A DNA stretch of 64,000 bases from Typha latifolia (lineage: Eukaryota > Streptophyta > Magnoliopsida > Poales > Typhaceae), in the NCBI GenBank assembly GCA_019914945.1, contig CM034101.1, positions 10,923,188 to 10,987,187 of the forward strand. Direction: 5' to 3'. Position numbers and translations under genes: made by a program. This document shows positions 35,839 to 47,330 of the stretch, in pieces (position 1 is the first letter of the stretch; each line of letters begins with the position of its first letter). The notes below the pieces were generated by a model. That model saw only the letters and a list, made by a program, of their open reading frames with translations. It searched no databases and was not told where the DNA came from.

Positions 35839-36701
35839 TATATATAATATGCATTATATATGGTTGCATTTGATATCATAGCATGGTTATGGTCGGCATG
35901 CATCATGTGTCATATTTGAGAAAGAGTTATGATGATTGTATGACATGGAGATTTATTTATACATTGTCGAGGATTATATATTCTATCAGTTATGACATGA
36001 CATGTTATCTATTTTTCATTTATGTATTATTGAGGAACATTCATATACTCATTCATGGCATGATGCTCTTTCTGATTCATATTATCCAGTACATGATTTA
36101 CTCTCTATTTGACATCACTGATTCAGGGTAAGGTCTATTTATTGAGCCTTTTGCTCATGACTCTCTTTATTTCTTTTCTAACCCCCTCAGATACTAGTAT
36201 GTGATAGCGACTTGAGATATCTCGAGAAGATATTTTAGAGCGATGATAAGGTGAGCTATAGATGTGAGACAGTATAGATGATAGTTTATATAGAAATTGA
36301 GTTGTACCAGTATTTGATATTTGTATTCTGTTGTATTAGACGATGAATTGTATAATATAGGTCGAATCATTGTGTACTTTTATATTAGTCGTTTTAGTTG
36401 TATCTTGATAGTTTGTTGTGGCCTGTGTGGGTCGTGCTAGATTATGTAGTTGTTTAATATATATTATTGTGGACTGGGATATTCATATGTTAATAGGTTT
36501 ATTTGGTTAATAATATGATTTAATTGGTGATGGGTTATGTGATCATGGATATATTAGCATATAGTATTTGATAATATCATGATTGTATATATACAGGAGA
36601 GTATCTGCGTGTGACGGGCCCCGCCCGACCTGTCGCGTGCGCCGTGCGTGCCGTGTGGGCGCGTGGGCGTGTACATGCCCGTGTCGAGCAGGGGCGTTAC
36701 A
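35839..36701 (+). mobile_element. Partial chromovirus LTR ending GGGGCGTTACA
   Basis: The right end GGGGCGTTACA is the canonical end of TGTAACGCC-type LTRs, preceded by a GC-rich zone with many GCGTG words (36605-36695). The middle matches 21.8-22.0 kb. It starts immediately after the hAT right end, so its 5' part is missing. It lies inside copia relic K. Confidence 0.6.
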
Positions 36702-36839
36702 GATCGAAGTAGTAAATACAGCGATACTAGTAATCAATCATATTTATCTAAAGACTAGGTATAAAAATAGCAGCATATGAATTGTGGAAATGCAAGAAAC
36801 ATAATGTTAAATATTTTTAAGTGTTAGGTAGCAAATGTT

Positions 36840-37105
36840 ACATCTTGCGTGATTGAGAACATTTAATTAAATTTAACACTTGGAGTAGCAAAGACATATT
36901 CTTAGGATATTATAATAATAGTAAAGCATATAGAATATTTAATTTTGACACTTTTACTGTTATAGAATTTTTAGTCATCGTATATGATAACATTAATAAA
37001 AAATCAAAAGTTACTACGGCTATTATTTCTTCAAGTACACTTGATGAAGATAAGGAGAAATAGTTGACTCTAACAATCTAGAAAAAGTATGAAGACAAAG
37101 TAGAA
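36840..37105 (+). pseudogene. Ty1/copia relic K, post-integrase piece
   Basis: The translation gives LGYYNNSKAYRIFNFDTFTV followed by IEFLVIVYDN and SSSTLDEDKEK, the F-L-G-Y-S-x-x-S-K-A-Y-R-V segment that follows copia integrase. Same strand and order as the piece at 33141, so both are one element split by later insertions (with the integrase core missing between). Confidence 0.75.
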
Positions 37106-40100
37106 TAGAAGAAAGATGACGACAAGTATTAAATATACATGATATATAAACACATGATTTGAGCCAAGCTAAGCGGGCCAAGGCCAATTCAAGCTCAACT
37201 TATTAATTGGGCGAGCTAGCTCGAGAACAGGGTTCTCAGCCCGATTGGTCCGACCCATAAATAACTCGCGAATCAATTTGCGAGACCACATAGTCAGTCA
37301 ATCATATCATAATACCCAAATGGCAGAATCCGAGCCCAAAAGAGAATCCCGCCAACTTTATTAATTATCAATATGGGGACCATATTCTCATTGGATGCAG
37401 GGCTAATCCTCCGCCCCATAAGTTTCCTCTTTGTATGACTCGCAGCAGCAGTCCCACCGTTGGAAGAGCATCTTAATAAACTTGGAACAGTACACACTGT
37501 AGGACAAAAATAAATAGAGCTAAATATGAGACCACCCTGCCACTTCTAAGGACAAAGAAGCAAGCAATAAAGCAGCCGGTTCCTCTTCCCATGCCTTCCA
37601 TTTATTACTCTCCCCTCTCACTTGTACCCCAGTAATGGATGTCGGCAATGTCGATTCCAGAGTTGGTGAGTGGTGATATAAATGTAAACATCTTTGAGGT
37701 TAATTTTAATTTTTTTTATTAGTTTAATTTTTAGTAATCGAGCAAACAAAAAGAAGTTTAATGCTCTTAATTAAAAAAGAATGGATGCAAGTAATAATAA
37801 CATTATTTTTAATGGTTCGTTAGGTGGGTTTATGGAGTATTGAGGTAAAACATCAACTTGTATAATTTGAGAGATATATAAGTAAATATCAACTTTTTTA
37901 AGTGGTATACACGTAAATAAAAGATTATTAAAAGATATACATATGGAAATAACCCAATAATAAGTGATAATTTTGTCAAACTAATTTCTGATAAGGCTGA
38001 GAACCAGACTAAATTTTGAAACAAAGACATTATTTCTCTCATTTAAACAATCCCTGCCTTTTATAAAGAAAATCTAATAAATGTTTGTTTACCATGTATC
38101 ACCCTAATATAACTACGACAAAATTAAGTAATTATATATTTTTTTTAATTAAATAAATATCGGTGAGAGAACAATTTGAATGATTGACATAAAAATAGTT
38201 AATTTGAAAATACAAACATAAAAGTTAGAAAGAAAGAATTGAGACCGAGAGTTAAAACATTTCATTTGAACTCATTGTGGGCATTGATAAAGATAACTTA
38301 GAAAATTAAAAATTCTTTGAAGAAGATCAAATATTTTCTTTCTTTTTTTGTGTGTAATTGTTAGATTCCTATATAATAAGATGAGACGAAGTGAAATTAA
38401 TCGGGGTATTATATGGGATGATTTTTTCGTAAAAATTCGGTATTTTTCTGAATAAAAAATGATAAAAATAGGGTTTGAATCAAAATAAACTAATAAGATA
38501 ACACTTTTCTATCTTCCTTTAAAATATTAAGTCTAGTGTTCATGGGCTACGTCATGTTGGGCTAAGCCCATTGTAGTTTAAACTTTTTAATTAATTAATC
38601 ATTGAACTTAATTAATTAATTAATTATTAGTAATTTATACTTGCTGAAGTCTTTCTTTTTTTTTCTGTTTTTTTTTATAGACTGTGATTGATTTTGTTTT
38701 ATTTAGCATAGGAATCTTTTAGTAAATTTCTCTTGGTAGCACTAATCTCTATAAAAAAAATGCTTTAATATAATATTTTATTTCCAAATAGGTACATTTT
38801 TGCATTGAAAACTAAACTATATAGTAAGAAATTCAAATTTGATTAATTGAAAAACTCTAAATATGTTCTCTTTTAATATACATAAAATATCTCTGATTAG
38901 ACTATTATGACAGATAATATTTTTATAAATTTAAAATATGGTTAGAAATATTGCCCCATCAAAATTCTTGATTCCATCACAGAAAAAAAAATTCATACAA
39001 GCAAACATCGTTTGCCGTAAAAATTTTACTAAATATCAATCCTAAATTTTCAGGAGGAGAGTACCTTTGTCATATGCTAATGTAATTTAAACATTGGACT
39101 ATAACAGCGACCTATTTTTTGAAGTCTTTTGTTTGAATTTAATAAATATTTAATTTTATATTCTACTTCTCTCAAGGTAGCATGTTGACATTTCAAAACT
39201 CCATATATTCCATCTTTCCATTATTTCAATATAACTAACAAAAAACTAGAAAGAAATACATGCATTATACTATTGTACTTTTCAACACTAAAATGAAAGA
39301 ATATACAAAAAAAAAATCTTCTAATAGATTGGAATGATTTGTTCAATTGGACTTATAGATTTATATTAAAATAAATTATTATTATTATTTATTATTGAAT
39401 GTACGCAATGCATACCTATAAATATATTCTTAGATAGGTTAATAGTAGGAGAGAGAAAATAGAGTAAAAAAATTAAGTGAGAAAATTAAGCTTTTGGTAT
39501 GTAAAATGAAATATTTAGGTGGTAGAAAGAGAGTAAAGGTAATTTTTAAAACAACTTTAACAGACCAAAGATAGAATTATAATTAAACTTATTCATGTAA
39601 TAGATATGAATATAGTTTCGAATGTATGGTATATAATTTACAGAATACTATTTTCTAATCTAAAATAAGAAAAACATAATTTTGAAATAAATAGGGGTTA
39701 AAAAATTTCTCCATCCTCCTCAGTCCCATTTGCCTCCGTACACGACGCCATACCAACGTACATGGCTGCCACGTCACCCACCAACTTCCCTCTAACTGCA
39801 GCGGATCCTCTACAGCCCAGCCCCTGTTTCAAAGATCTCCTCGCGGCCGGCGGCGAGCCCCGACCTAATCAAATTGGTGCAGTCGGGGGTTGCATAGGAT
39901 CGTTTCCCGAGATCCACAACTGTCAACTGTAAAATAAAAAAAAGAAAAAGAAAAAGAAAAAGAAAATATAGTCGGGTATGGATCACCAGTTTGAGTGATG
40001 AATCCAATTAATGAAATTTAAGGCCGGATGCATCGTACGTGGCCCGATACGTTGCTTTCGGTGGCCATATTTATTCATGAATGTACACGTCAGTTTGGTC

Positions 40101-40399
40101 CCAAAAGCGAGACGACATGCATGCATGGTCACAACGTAGGTAAGGGGAATGTCAAGGAACAGTGTACTATCCGGGGGGGTCCATTAACACAATTTGCAGT
40201 GCAATGAGATTTCTAACTGGTGTTGGTGTTAGTTGTGTTTTTGTAACATTTATATTTACTCAGTTAGTGATGATGTTTGGTGTAGAATGAATTGTATTGA
40301 CCAAGAAGAAAAAGAATAAATTTGTGAAATCCAAATGCAACAATCTACCAAAGAGACAAAGCCAAAGAGACACCAAGTGGGCTGCTCTTCGTCGCCTGT
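37106..40399. other. Unassigned stretch, mainly AT-rich, one GC-rich island
   Basis: No gene family is recognised. A minus-strand frame at 37294-37497 has balanced composition but no motif I can name. A GC-rich island at about 39720-40130 has several ACGT cores (CCACGTCACC, CGTACGTGGC, GTACACGTCA), as in plant promoters, plus an (AAAAAG)n stretch at about 39931-39965. No coding exon was found on either side. Confidence 0.35.
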
Positions 40400-40424
40400 G
40401 GGGGGAGGGGGGAGGGGGAGGGGG
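40400..40424 (+). other. Potential G-quadruplex
   Basis: Four G-runs of 6, 6, 5 and 5 separated by single A bases (40400-40405, 40407-40412, 40414-40418, 40420-40424) fit the strictest intramolecular G-quadruplex pattern with 1-nt loops. Confidence 0.9.
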
Positions 40425-40749
40425 AGAAACTCGACTCAATCATGTGGTGCGGGGTTTTGAGTAATCTACATGCTGTCAGATTCTAGATGGTCTCTTCAGG
40501 ACTAAGAAATTATGAACTCTTCTTTTAGTATTAATTGAAAATAGCTTTTATCTTTTCTTTACGTATAGATGGAAAAGGGAAACTCATAGGGTCAAAAGCA
40601 GTCGTATCTAAAAGGGGTAGAAGTAAATATATCATATAGATTATCTGAGATGGTCAAACGTGGTTTATTAGAAAGAAATTTTCTTCAACATTAAAAGTGA
40701 AACTAATGTCATAATTAGAGAAAATATTAGTAACATAAGTATATATTTG

Positions 40750-42455
40750 GTCATACATGTTTCAATATTTGAAAAGGTCCAACACTACGAGCTTGCTATT
40801 CCTTACAATTCCAAATAGATACAACTTGGGTCTGACATGAACAATCTCCAACATAAAATTTCTTAGCATGTTTATGTAAATTGACTTGTAGTTTATATTG
40901 AAGATTATTAGTTTTAATTCTCTAGTTGATTTCTTAATGAAATGAATGAATATGATGTGCAAATTATTTCGTAGTTTTAGAGGCTCTACAATGAAGTGAA
41001 TAAGGATGGAAGATCTAAAGATTTACGAGCTTTAAAACTAGGACAACCTCAAATAAACTTATGCTGACAAACTTATTAATATAATCATTACATGCAAATT
41101 GAACTGCAGAAATAATAGAATTCAAGTTTTTGTTATGATTACCCACGAGACAAAGTAAATAATTTTCAAACCATTAGTTATGTCATAATATTTTCGAAAA
41201 GTAACTCATAAATCAAACATCCTAATTTGACACAGATAGTCGTTTAACTAGATGGCAAAGTAAAGTTTAGCAACGTTTGAGGCATTAGAACTTTTAGTAC
41301 ATTGAATAAAATGAGTCATTTTAGAAAAATTAGTTTATGACCACAAAGATGGAGTAGTGCTAGCGTTGCTTGTGATGCTTAGCTAATTGACAAATTCGAC
41401 ACTGACCGATTAATTTGGCTATATCATGTTTGAGGCTTGGCCAATCAAAGTGTAGTTTGACCTCCTTAATAGTCTTATCCCATGTAAAATGACTTGTTGC
41501 CGGTATGAATTTTCTAAGTTAAAAGTAATGTCCTGATGTGCAAGATATGTAGAGCTTGTTGACCTTAAAAAAATACCATTCCTATAGGGAATAACTATCT
41601 AGACGTATGTTCAAATGATTCCATAGAGTGAAGTAAGCTTCTCCAAATTTAGGGCGTAAATTGTAATCTTCTTTTAGTCTATCAACTTTAGTGACTTTGA
41701 TACTTTGTATGGAAAAAAAGGAAAACACTTCAACTAAGTGCATCAGTATCTTTGTTTTCGACTCTGGCCCTATATTTGATAACATAATTTATGTTTGTGA
41801 GAATAAAATCTAGCGACATACCTGGTGTTCAACTTCATCTGAGAGTTCAAGGCATCGAAGGGCTTCATGATCAAAATACATCGCAAACTCATATGTAAGT
41901 AAATAATGATGCCATTAACGCAAAACTTGGATAATAACATAGATTTTTTGTCGTATGTGGAATACTTTTGTTAGGCCTCATTCAGTTTCTATCAAAATAG
42001 GCAATAGGATGATATTCTTAGCTAAGGACGCCATTTGCTCTAATTCCAAAGTATTGCATTCCACCTCAAATGCTCTAGAAAAGTTAGGAATATATATATT
42101 ACAAGAGCTTCCGCCATCCTTCTCTTGAATTCTTCAAAATCTTTACTTGTATATTAAGTCCACTTAAAATCACATTTTTTGAAGCAATTAGTAATTGGAG
42201 ACATAATTGTGTTGGATTGCTGTTCAGGCCAATTGATAATTGTTTTAACTCTTTTGGGATCAATACAGATTCTTTTGATGAAACTACAAACACCAAAATG
42301 ACTTGAAAATAACAATTTTTTAAACCATTTGCATAGATGTTAGCAACGCGTAGGGTGAGATAGACTTAGCATAAATGATCCAAATGTTGTTTGTTTGGCT
42401 GGCTCTTAAATTAGCATGTTGTCATAGTACACCATTAGGAAATTTGCCCATAAAT
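40750..42455 (-). pseudogene. Ty3/gypsy element I: integrase, RNase H and RT thumb relic
   Basis: Minus-strand reading from high to low coordinates gives RT thumb (RICIDPKRVKTIINWPEQQ, SPITNCFKKCDFKW, FEEFKRRMAEALV), RNase H (KLNEA and QKYSTYDKK, then a LNSQMKLN piece), the link (FGEAYFTLWNHLNIRLDSYS), zinc-binding, integrase core (SKMTHFI-like) and a C-terminal segment. There are many lesions. The gene order continues at 44780-45281 after the insertion of element H. Confidence 0.75.
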
Positions 42456-42838
42456 GGTTAGAGATATAGGTGGTAGCCTTGAGAGTTAGGATTCTAATAG
42501 ATTTTATTTTCACATGAATAAGAGATTAGGGTAAAAAGTTAAAAATAAAATAGTGAAGAAAAGTTAGAATAGGACAAAAGTGGACTTGCCTTAATGGCTT
42601 ACATAACTTAATTAGACTTGATTTAATGGCTTACATGACTTAATTGGACTTGCCGTAATGGTTTATATAACTTAAATAGACTTGTCTCAAGGGCTTATAT
42701 GATATAACTAGACTTGTCTTAAGGGCTTACATAAGAGATAAGCATAAATTAATTAAAAAATAAAATAGACTCGATCCATCTACCTAATGTCCTCATTATG
42801 CGATCTGATTTGACCCGGTTCATATTAATCTACTACAC
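42456..42838 (-). mobile_element. Element H, left (3') LTR, shortened
   Basis: Direct repeat of 43.72-44.42 kb: GTGGTAGCCT at the left, TAAAAATAAAATAGTRAAGAAA in the middle, and TAGACTCGA...ATGTCCTCATTATGCGATC at the right. It contains five imperfect copies of a 32-bp unit (about 42581-42735, each with 'ggcttacataacttaatt'-like sequence). The central CGACGTTGC block of the other copies is missing, so it is internally deleted. Confidence 0.6.
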
Positions 42839-43668
42839 TTTCAACCACATTGTATCCAAGGTGTCTATAGTGGTTTCCATACTTTTCGTTGCTTATGAAC
42901 TACATGTCTTTATCTTTATATAGGTCTCATCTGCCACGTGAAGGAGGGCCCCATGGTAGTTTCTACTCTAGGGCCTACTTATTCAAGCAATAGTTTACCC
43001 TAATTGCGGGTGGCTCGTGCCAAATCCATGCCACGAGTGGTTCGACCCAAAGTCTTAGTACATGTAGTTTACGCCATAGTTTAGGTGCAGGTGGTCCAAG
43101 GAAGTGATCAGCCATGATAGTTTAGGCTAGTGAGGGCCAGATTGCCATTAGTGGAAAGCTAAGTTTTTCGGCCCTATCTTCCACCGTGGGTGGGGGAGAT
43201 AGTGCAACGACCAACGTTGGAAACTATTCTGGTTTTGCTATGGCGGAGGGCTCAATCTGCGGGGTTGGAGGGTGCTCCACCACGACCAGAGGAAGGGTGC
43301 TTGCCGCGGTTTGGAAGATCTCCATGGTTTCACCATTATTAGTGCTTGAATGTGAGGTGACGGCTGTTTTGTGATGGCTAGCGACGGTGGCAGTAGTGGG
43401 GGTTGTGATGAGCTAGTATAACGACCGTCAAGGCTTGGATCAACTTCTCGACCCTCTTGGAGCTCTCTATGGCTTTCTTTGATGATTTTATAATGCCTTC
43501 ACCCATGTTGGTAGTTTGTCACCAATGGTTGCCGGTGGTGATGGTGGCATTGGAGAAACACCCATAAGAATGAAGATGAGTTCCCGGTTCTCCACAGTTG
43601 CTCCTTACTCATTCACCTTCTTCGATCTCGTACTAATTATCAGTCAAGGAATGCCGACTCTGGTACCA
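42839..43668 (-). mobile_element. Element H internal region, non-coding, with primer-binding site
   Basis: Only about 830 bp lie between the two LTRs and no gag or pol is recognisable, so H is a short non-autonomous LTR retrotransposon. A primer-binding site complementary to initiator Met tRNA reads TGGTACCAGAGTCGGC on the minus strand at 43653-43668, next to the right LTR; the left end carries a CTTGG...GTGGTTGAAAGTGTAGTAG junction like that of elements A and D. These fix H as minus-strand. Plus-strand frames at 43186-43704 are Gly/Ser-rich and unsupported. Confidence 0.55.
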
Positions 43669-44427
43669 CTATTACAAACTAGATCTGGATCGATATGGAT
43701 GTAAGAAAATTATAAGACTTTTATAAGTGGTAGCCTCATAATGTTGGGTTCTAATAGTTTTTATTTCAGATGAATCGAAGGTTGGGGTGAACACTTAAAA
43801 ATAAAATAGTAAAGAAAGGTTTAAACGAGATAAAAGTAGAAATATCCGACGTTGCAACGGTCATTAAAGAGTGGCGAACAACCAAAGATGGTGGTGGACG
43901 ACCATATAGTAGGGTGGCTCGTGGTGGACGATAGTGGCTATAGTTTGGAGGTAGAATTAGGGTTCTAAGTTAGATATACTCATAGAAAAATAAATGGCTA
44001 TCAATAATTTATTTCTACTCCTAGATTATCTTACTCTTACTCCTAAGATAAATTTAAGGCTAAAATAATTTATCAATGCTTGGATACTTGAATACTTAAA
44101 CAAAGAAGCCTAGTCCCTTTATATATAGAGGTCAGGTACAATGTGTCATACTCGGACTAGCCCTAAAGATTTATACGACTCAAACTAGGATTTGCCTCAG
44201 TGGTTTATATGACTTAATTATATTTATCTTAGTGGCTTATATGACTTAATTAAACTTGCTTTAGTGACTTAACTAGACTTACCTTAAGGGCTTACATAAC
44301 ATAACTAGACTTGTCTTAACGACTTACATAAGATATAAGCAAAAATTAATTAAAAGATAAATAGACTCGAACCACCGAGCCCAATGTCCTCATAATGCGA
44401 TCCGATCTAACCCAGTTCGTGTCAAAG
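43669..44427 (-). mobile_element. Element H, right (5') LTR
   Basis: Fuller copy of the LTR, with the CGACGTTGCAACGG block (43.85 kb), two box-like AGGGTTC motifs, the palindromic ATATATAGAGGTC block and four to five diverged 32-bp repeats (about 44165-44335). It reads outward to ...CCCAGTTCGTGTCA. A further related LTR-like fragment follows to about 44772, ending GGATCGTAACA. Confidence 0.55.
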
Positions 44428-44779
44428 CACCTGCGTCATGGCTCGTGATTGAGATTGGTGATTAGGGTTTAGATGTTTAGAAGGGTTCTACGGTTAAGAT
44501 TTATTCCTCTAAAAATAAAAGCAATCTAACAACTATAATAAAAGATACAAATAATTAGAATAATTTGGCTAAACTTAGATCCATTCAATGAAGATAATCA
44601 ACACAAGTCCACTCCTATTTATAGGAGTAAAAATCATAGCAGATAAGCTATATATATTAATTATTCATATTATTTAAATTTTAAAATAATAAGATAAAAC
44701 TAACTAATTCAATTTGACACAACTTGACTGAACCGACTTCACTGATTTAACCCACGCCTTTGGATCGTAACAATAGGTG

Positions 44780-45281
44780 GTAATGATCTAGAAGATCTCA
44801 AGAGAAAACATCTTGAAACTCTTTCAATAACAAGGTGGAGCAATGACAAGTGTCAGCTTCAGGAGCTAGTAAGGTAAACATGATGGATTCTTAATTTTCT
44901 TCCTTTTCATATTCTTTTTGGTTTATGATGTGTAAACCCTTTTTGTTAGCCATGTTCTTCTTATTATCTTTCCTAGCCAGTTTAGGACGCATGGGATTAA
45001 ACGTCATCTTCATACCTTTGAAAAATAAAAGTCACGAGCTCCAATGCCAAAAGAATGGTCACATCACGATCGAACAAGCAAGGACAATCCAAAATAATAT
45101 GTCTCATGTTCATTGGTACGATGTTGCACTAAAGGTCTTCCTTGTAAAACGAAAGAATTGGATAAGAACAAGCCATCTTTCTTTAATGGAAATGGAGGAG
45201 TTATTAACCAAAGATACCATCTAAGGGTTTAGTTAAGGAGAAGGTTTTAGTTTCAAGCGCGACACTATGCTAGAAAAAAAT
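44780..45281 (-). pseudogene. Element I protease and protease-RT link relic
   Basis: The minus strand reads SISIKERWLVLIQF, MTFNPMRPKLARKD and LKEFQDVFS, i.e. late protease and the link to RT of a gypsy polyprotein. It abuts the left end of element A at 45281/45282. The missing upstream part resumes on the other side of A at 51814 (NRDSYINTI), so A was inserted within the protease domain. Confidence 0.7.
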
Positions 45282-46173
45282 TGATATGATCTCTCTTTTT
45301 GGCGAAAGCTCGATCTATTTCGAAGTTTAGATCTGGACAGGATCTGATACAGAACTTTATACATAGAACTCGAAAGATGCCGCAGTCAAATCGATGTAAG
45401 ATTTTGATACGTTGTAGCCCCGAAACTTTCCAACAAATTAAGTTTTAGGCGAATCGAATGTTGGAATCTCGAGATATCGTTCGATTAATGGACGAACGTT
45501 GGGTAGTCTGTCTTAGGATCCGTGGATGGAGGCAGGAGATCTAGATGATAGTGGATGGTGCTAGATCGGCGTTAATGAGGTGGCACCGGTGAGTAAGTGG
45601 TGGTGGAAGGGTTATGGGTGATGGAAGGATTATGGCAAGTGATGGATAGATTGGAAGAAGGGGGAGGAGAGGGCTGCCCCTAAAGGACTAAGGTGATTGG
45701 CTGGTCGAGGAAAGAAGCGGCATCGCCGAGGAACGAGAGAATGGGAGAGAAAAAGATGAAGGAGGCAGGGCAAAAAGTCAATTCATCAATAATGATTCCA
45801 TAGTTTCCATCCACACCTTTAAAGGCTAACCAAACAATTCAAAAATGATAATTATTAACCATAAAATAGTAGATTTTTGCCGACCACGTTCGAACACGCC
45901 TAATCACGTTCGAACGCACATATTTCGCACTCTCTGGATGTGCGAACGCGATGCAGGTGTTCGCAGGCGCGTTCGAACACACAATTCACACTCTCTGGAT
46001 GTGCGAACCTGATGTAGGTATTCACAAGTATGTTCGAACGCACTCCACCCACGTTCGAACACGACATATAGAAAACTTATTTTTTTAATAATTAAACACT
46101 AAAACCAAAAACAAAGACGTCCCTAAAGTGTATCCATGCTCGAGACGACATCAGTGAAGTCTGAATCGTATCA
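45282..46173 (-). mobile_element. Chromovirus A, 3' LTR (left)
   Basis: 892 bp from TGATATGATC to CGTATCA. It aligns with 50474-51003 and 51736-51813. It carries at 45885-46070 a tandem pattern of CGTTCGAACG palindromes and 'ctctggatgtgcgaac' blocks. Bases 45278-45281 (AAAT) match 51814-51817, a short target-site duplication. Immediately right is the polypurine-side sequence, GGAAGCATGGTGGAT on the minus strand. Confidence 0.85.
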
Positions 46174-46179
46174 ATCCAC

Positions 46180-47330
46180 CATGCTTCCGCAACCTTGTCC
46201 TCAAGGTTTGAAATTGGGGAAGCGATCCGTGATACCTAACTCTAGCTCCCAAGTAGACTCGTAAGTGCGCTTGCCTAGCCACTCGATTAGCACTTCAATC
46301 TCTAATCTGGATCCATGACATCTTCTCCTACGGCCTAAGACTCAGACCGGTTTAGTTGGGCCATCTTTCTCCATTGGTTCGGGCAAGGCCGTACCCACCA
46401 CATGGTTAGGCCAGATCTGGGCCTTTAATGCCGATACATGGAAAACTGGATGGATCCTAGTTCCTTCAGGTAGGTCCAACCGGTAAGCTACTGGACCGAT
46501 TCGTTGTAGCACTCGGTATAGACCATAGTACTTGTGACCCAGCTTTTGGTTCAAAATTGGTTTCAATGTGGATTGCTGGTATGGTTGAGCTCGAACGAAC
46601 ACTAGTTGATCCACCTCAAACTTTTGCTCACGCCGGCTTTTGTCATGAGTCTGTTTCATGCAGTTTTGGGCTGTTGCTAGGTGAATCTTGAGCCATCTCA
46701 AGGTCTCATCTCGTTCAGCAAGTTCCAAGTCGAGCTCAGTCCTATCGGCCACCGCGAGTCTATCATAGGCACGCAAGATAGGGGGAGTGCGTCCATAAAC
46801 CGCCTTAAAGGGGGTCATGCCGATGCTAGAGTGATGAGCGGTATTGTATGACCACTCAGCCCATGGAAAGAATTTAACCCAATACTTTGGTCGGTCCACC
46901 ACAAAGAATCGCAAGTATTGCTCTAGTCTGCGATTCATCACCTCGGTTTGGCCATCTATCTTGGGGTGATAAGCTAAACTAAGGTTAACTTGAGTCCCTT
47001 GCAATATGAAGAACTCGGACCAAAACTCGCTAATGAAGATGCGATCCCGATCTGACACCTAGGCATCCCATGCAAGTGTGCCACTTCCCAAACAAAAATT
47101 TTAGCAACCTTTTTCGCTGAAAATGGGTGCATCAATACTATGAAATGAGCATATTTGCTCAGTCTATCCACTACAACGAATACCACCGATTGTCCTCGAA
47201 CCTCCGGTAGCCCCTCGATGAAGTCCATGGAGATGTCCTCCCAAATATGCTTTGGTATAGGCAGTGGTTGCAACAGCTTGCTAGGCTTGAGTGTCTCTGA
47301 TTTGACTCGTTGGCAGATTTAGCATTCACG
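46180..47330 (-). pseudogene. Chromovirus A integrase with chromo-like C-terminal tail
   Basis: Two overlapping frames: 46974-47273 holds the first part of the core ([20 protein letters not shown] with the first catalytic Asp); 46342-47058 holds [12 protein letters not shown] (second Asp) and YHPKIDGQTEVMNRRLEQYL (catalytic Glu), then the GPY-like C-terminal domain (LGHKYYGLYRVLQRIGPVAY). A frameshift near 47055-47060 separates them. Past the stop at about 46340 the other frame still shows EVLIEWLGKRTYESTWELE, a chromodomain-like tail. Upstream the zinc-binding motif is cut at CQRV (about 47325) by an insertion and resumes at 48212. Confidence 0.9.

Noticed and set aside
37294..37497. 67-codon minus-strand frame with balanced composition, possible organelle-derived insert
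   Set aside because: I could not match it to any gene with confidence; left within the unassigned stretch.
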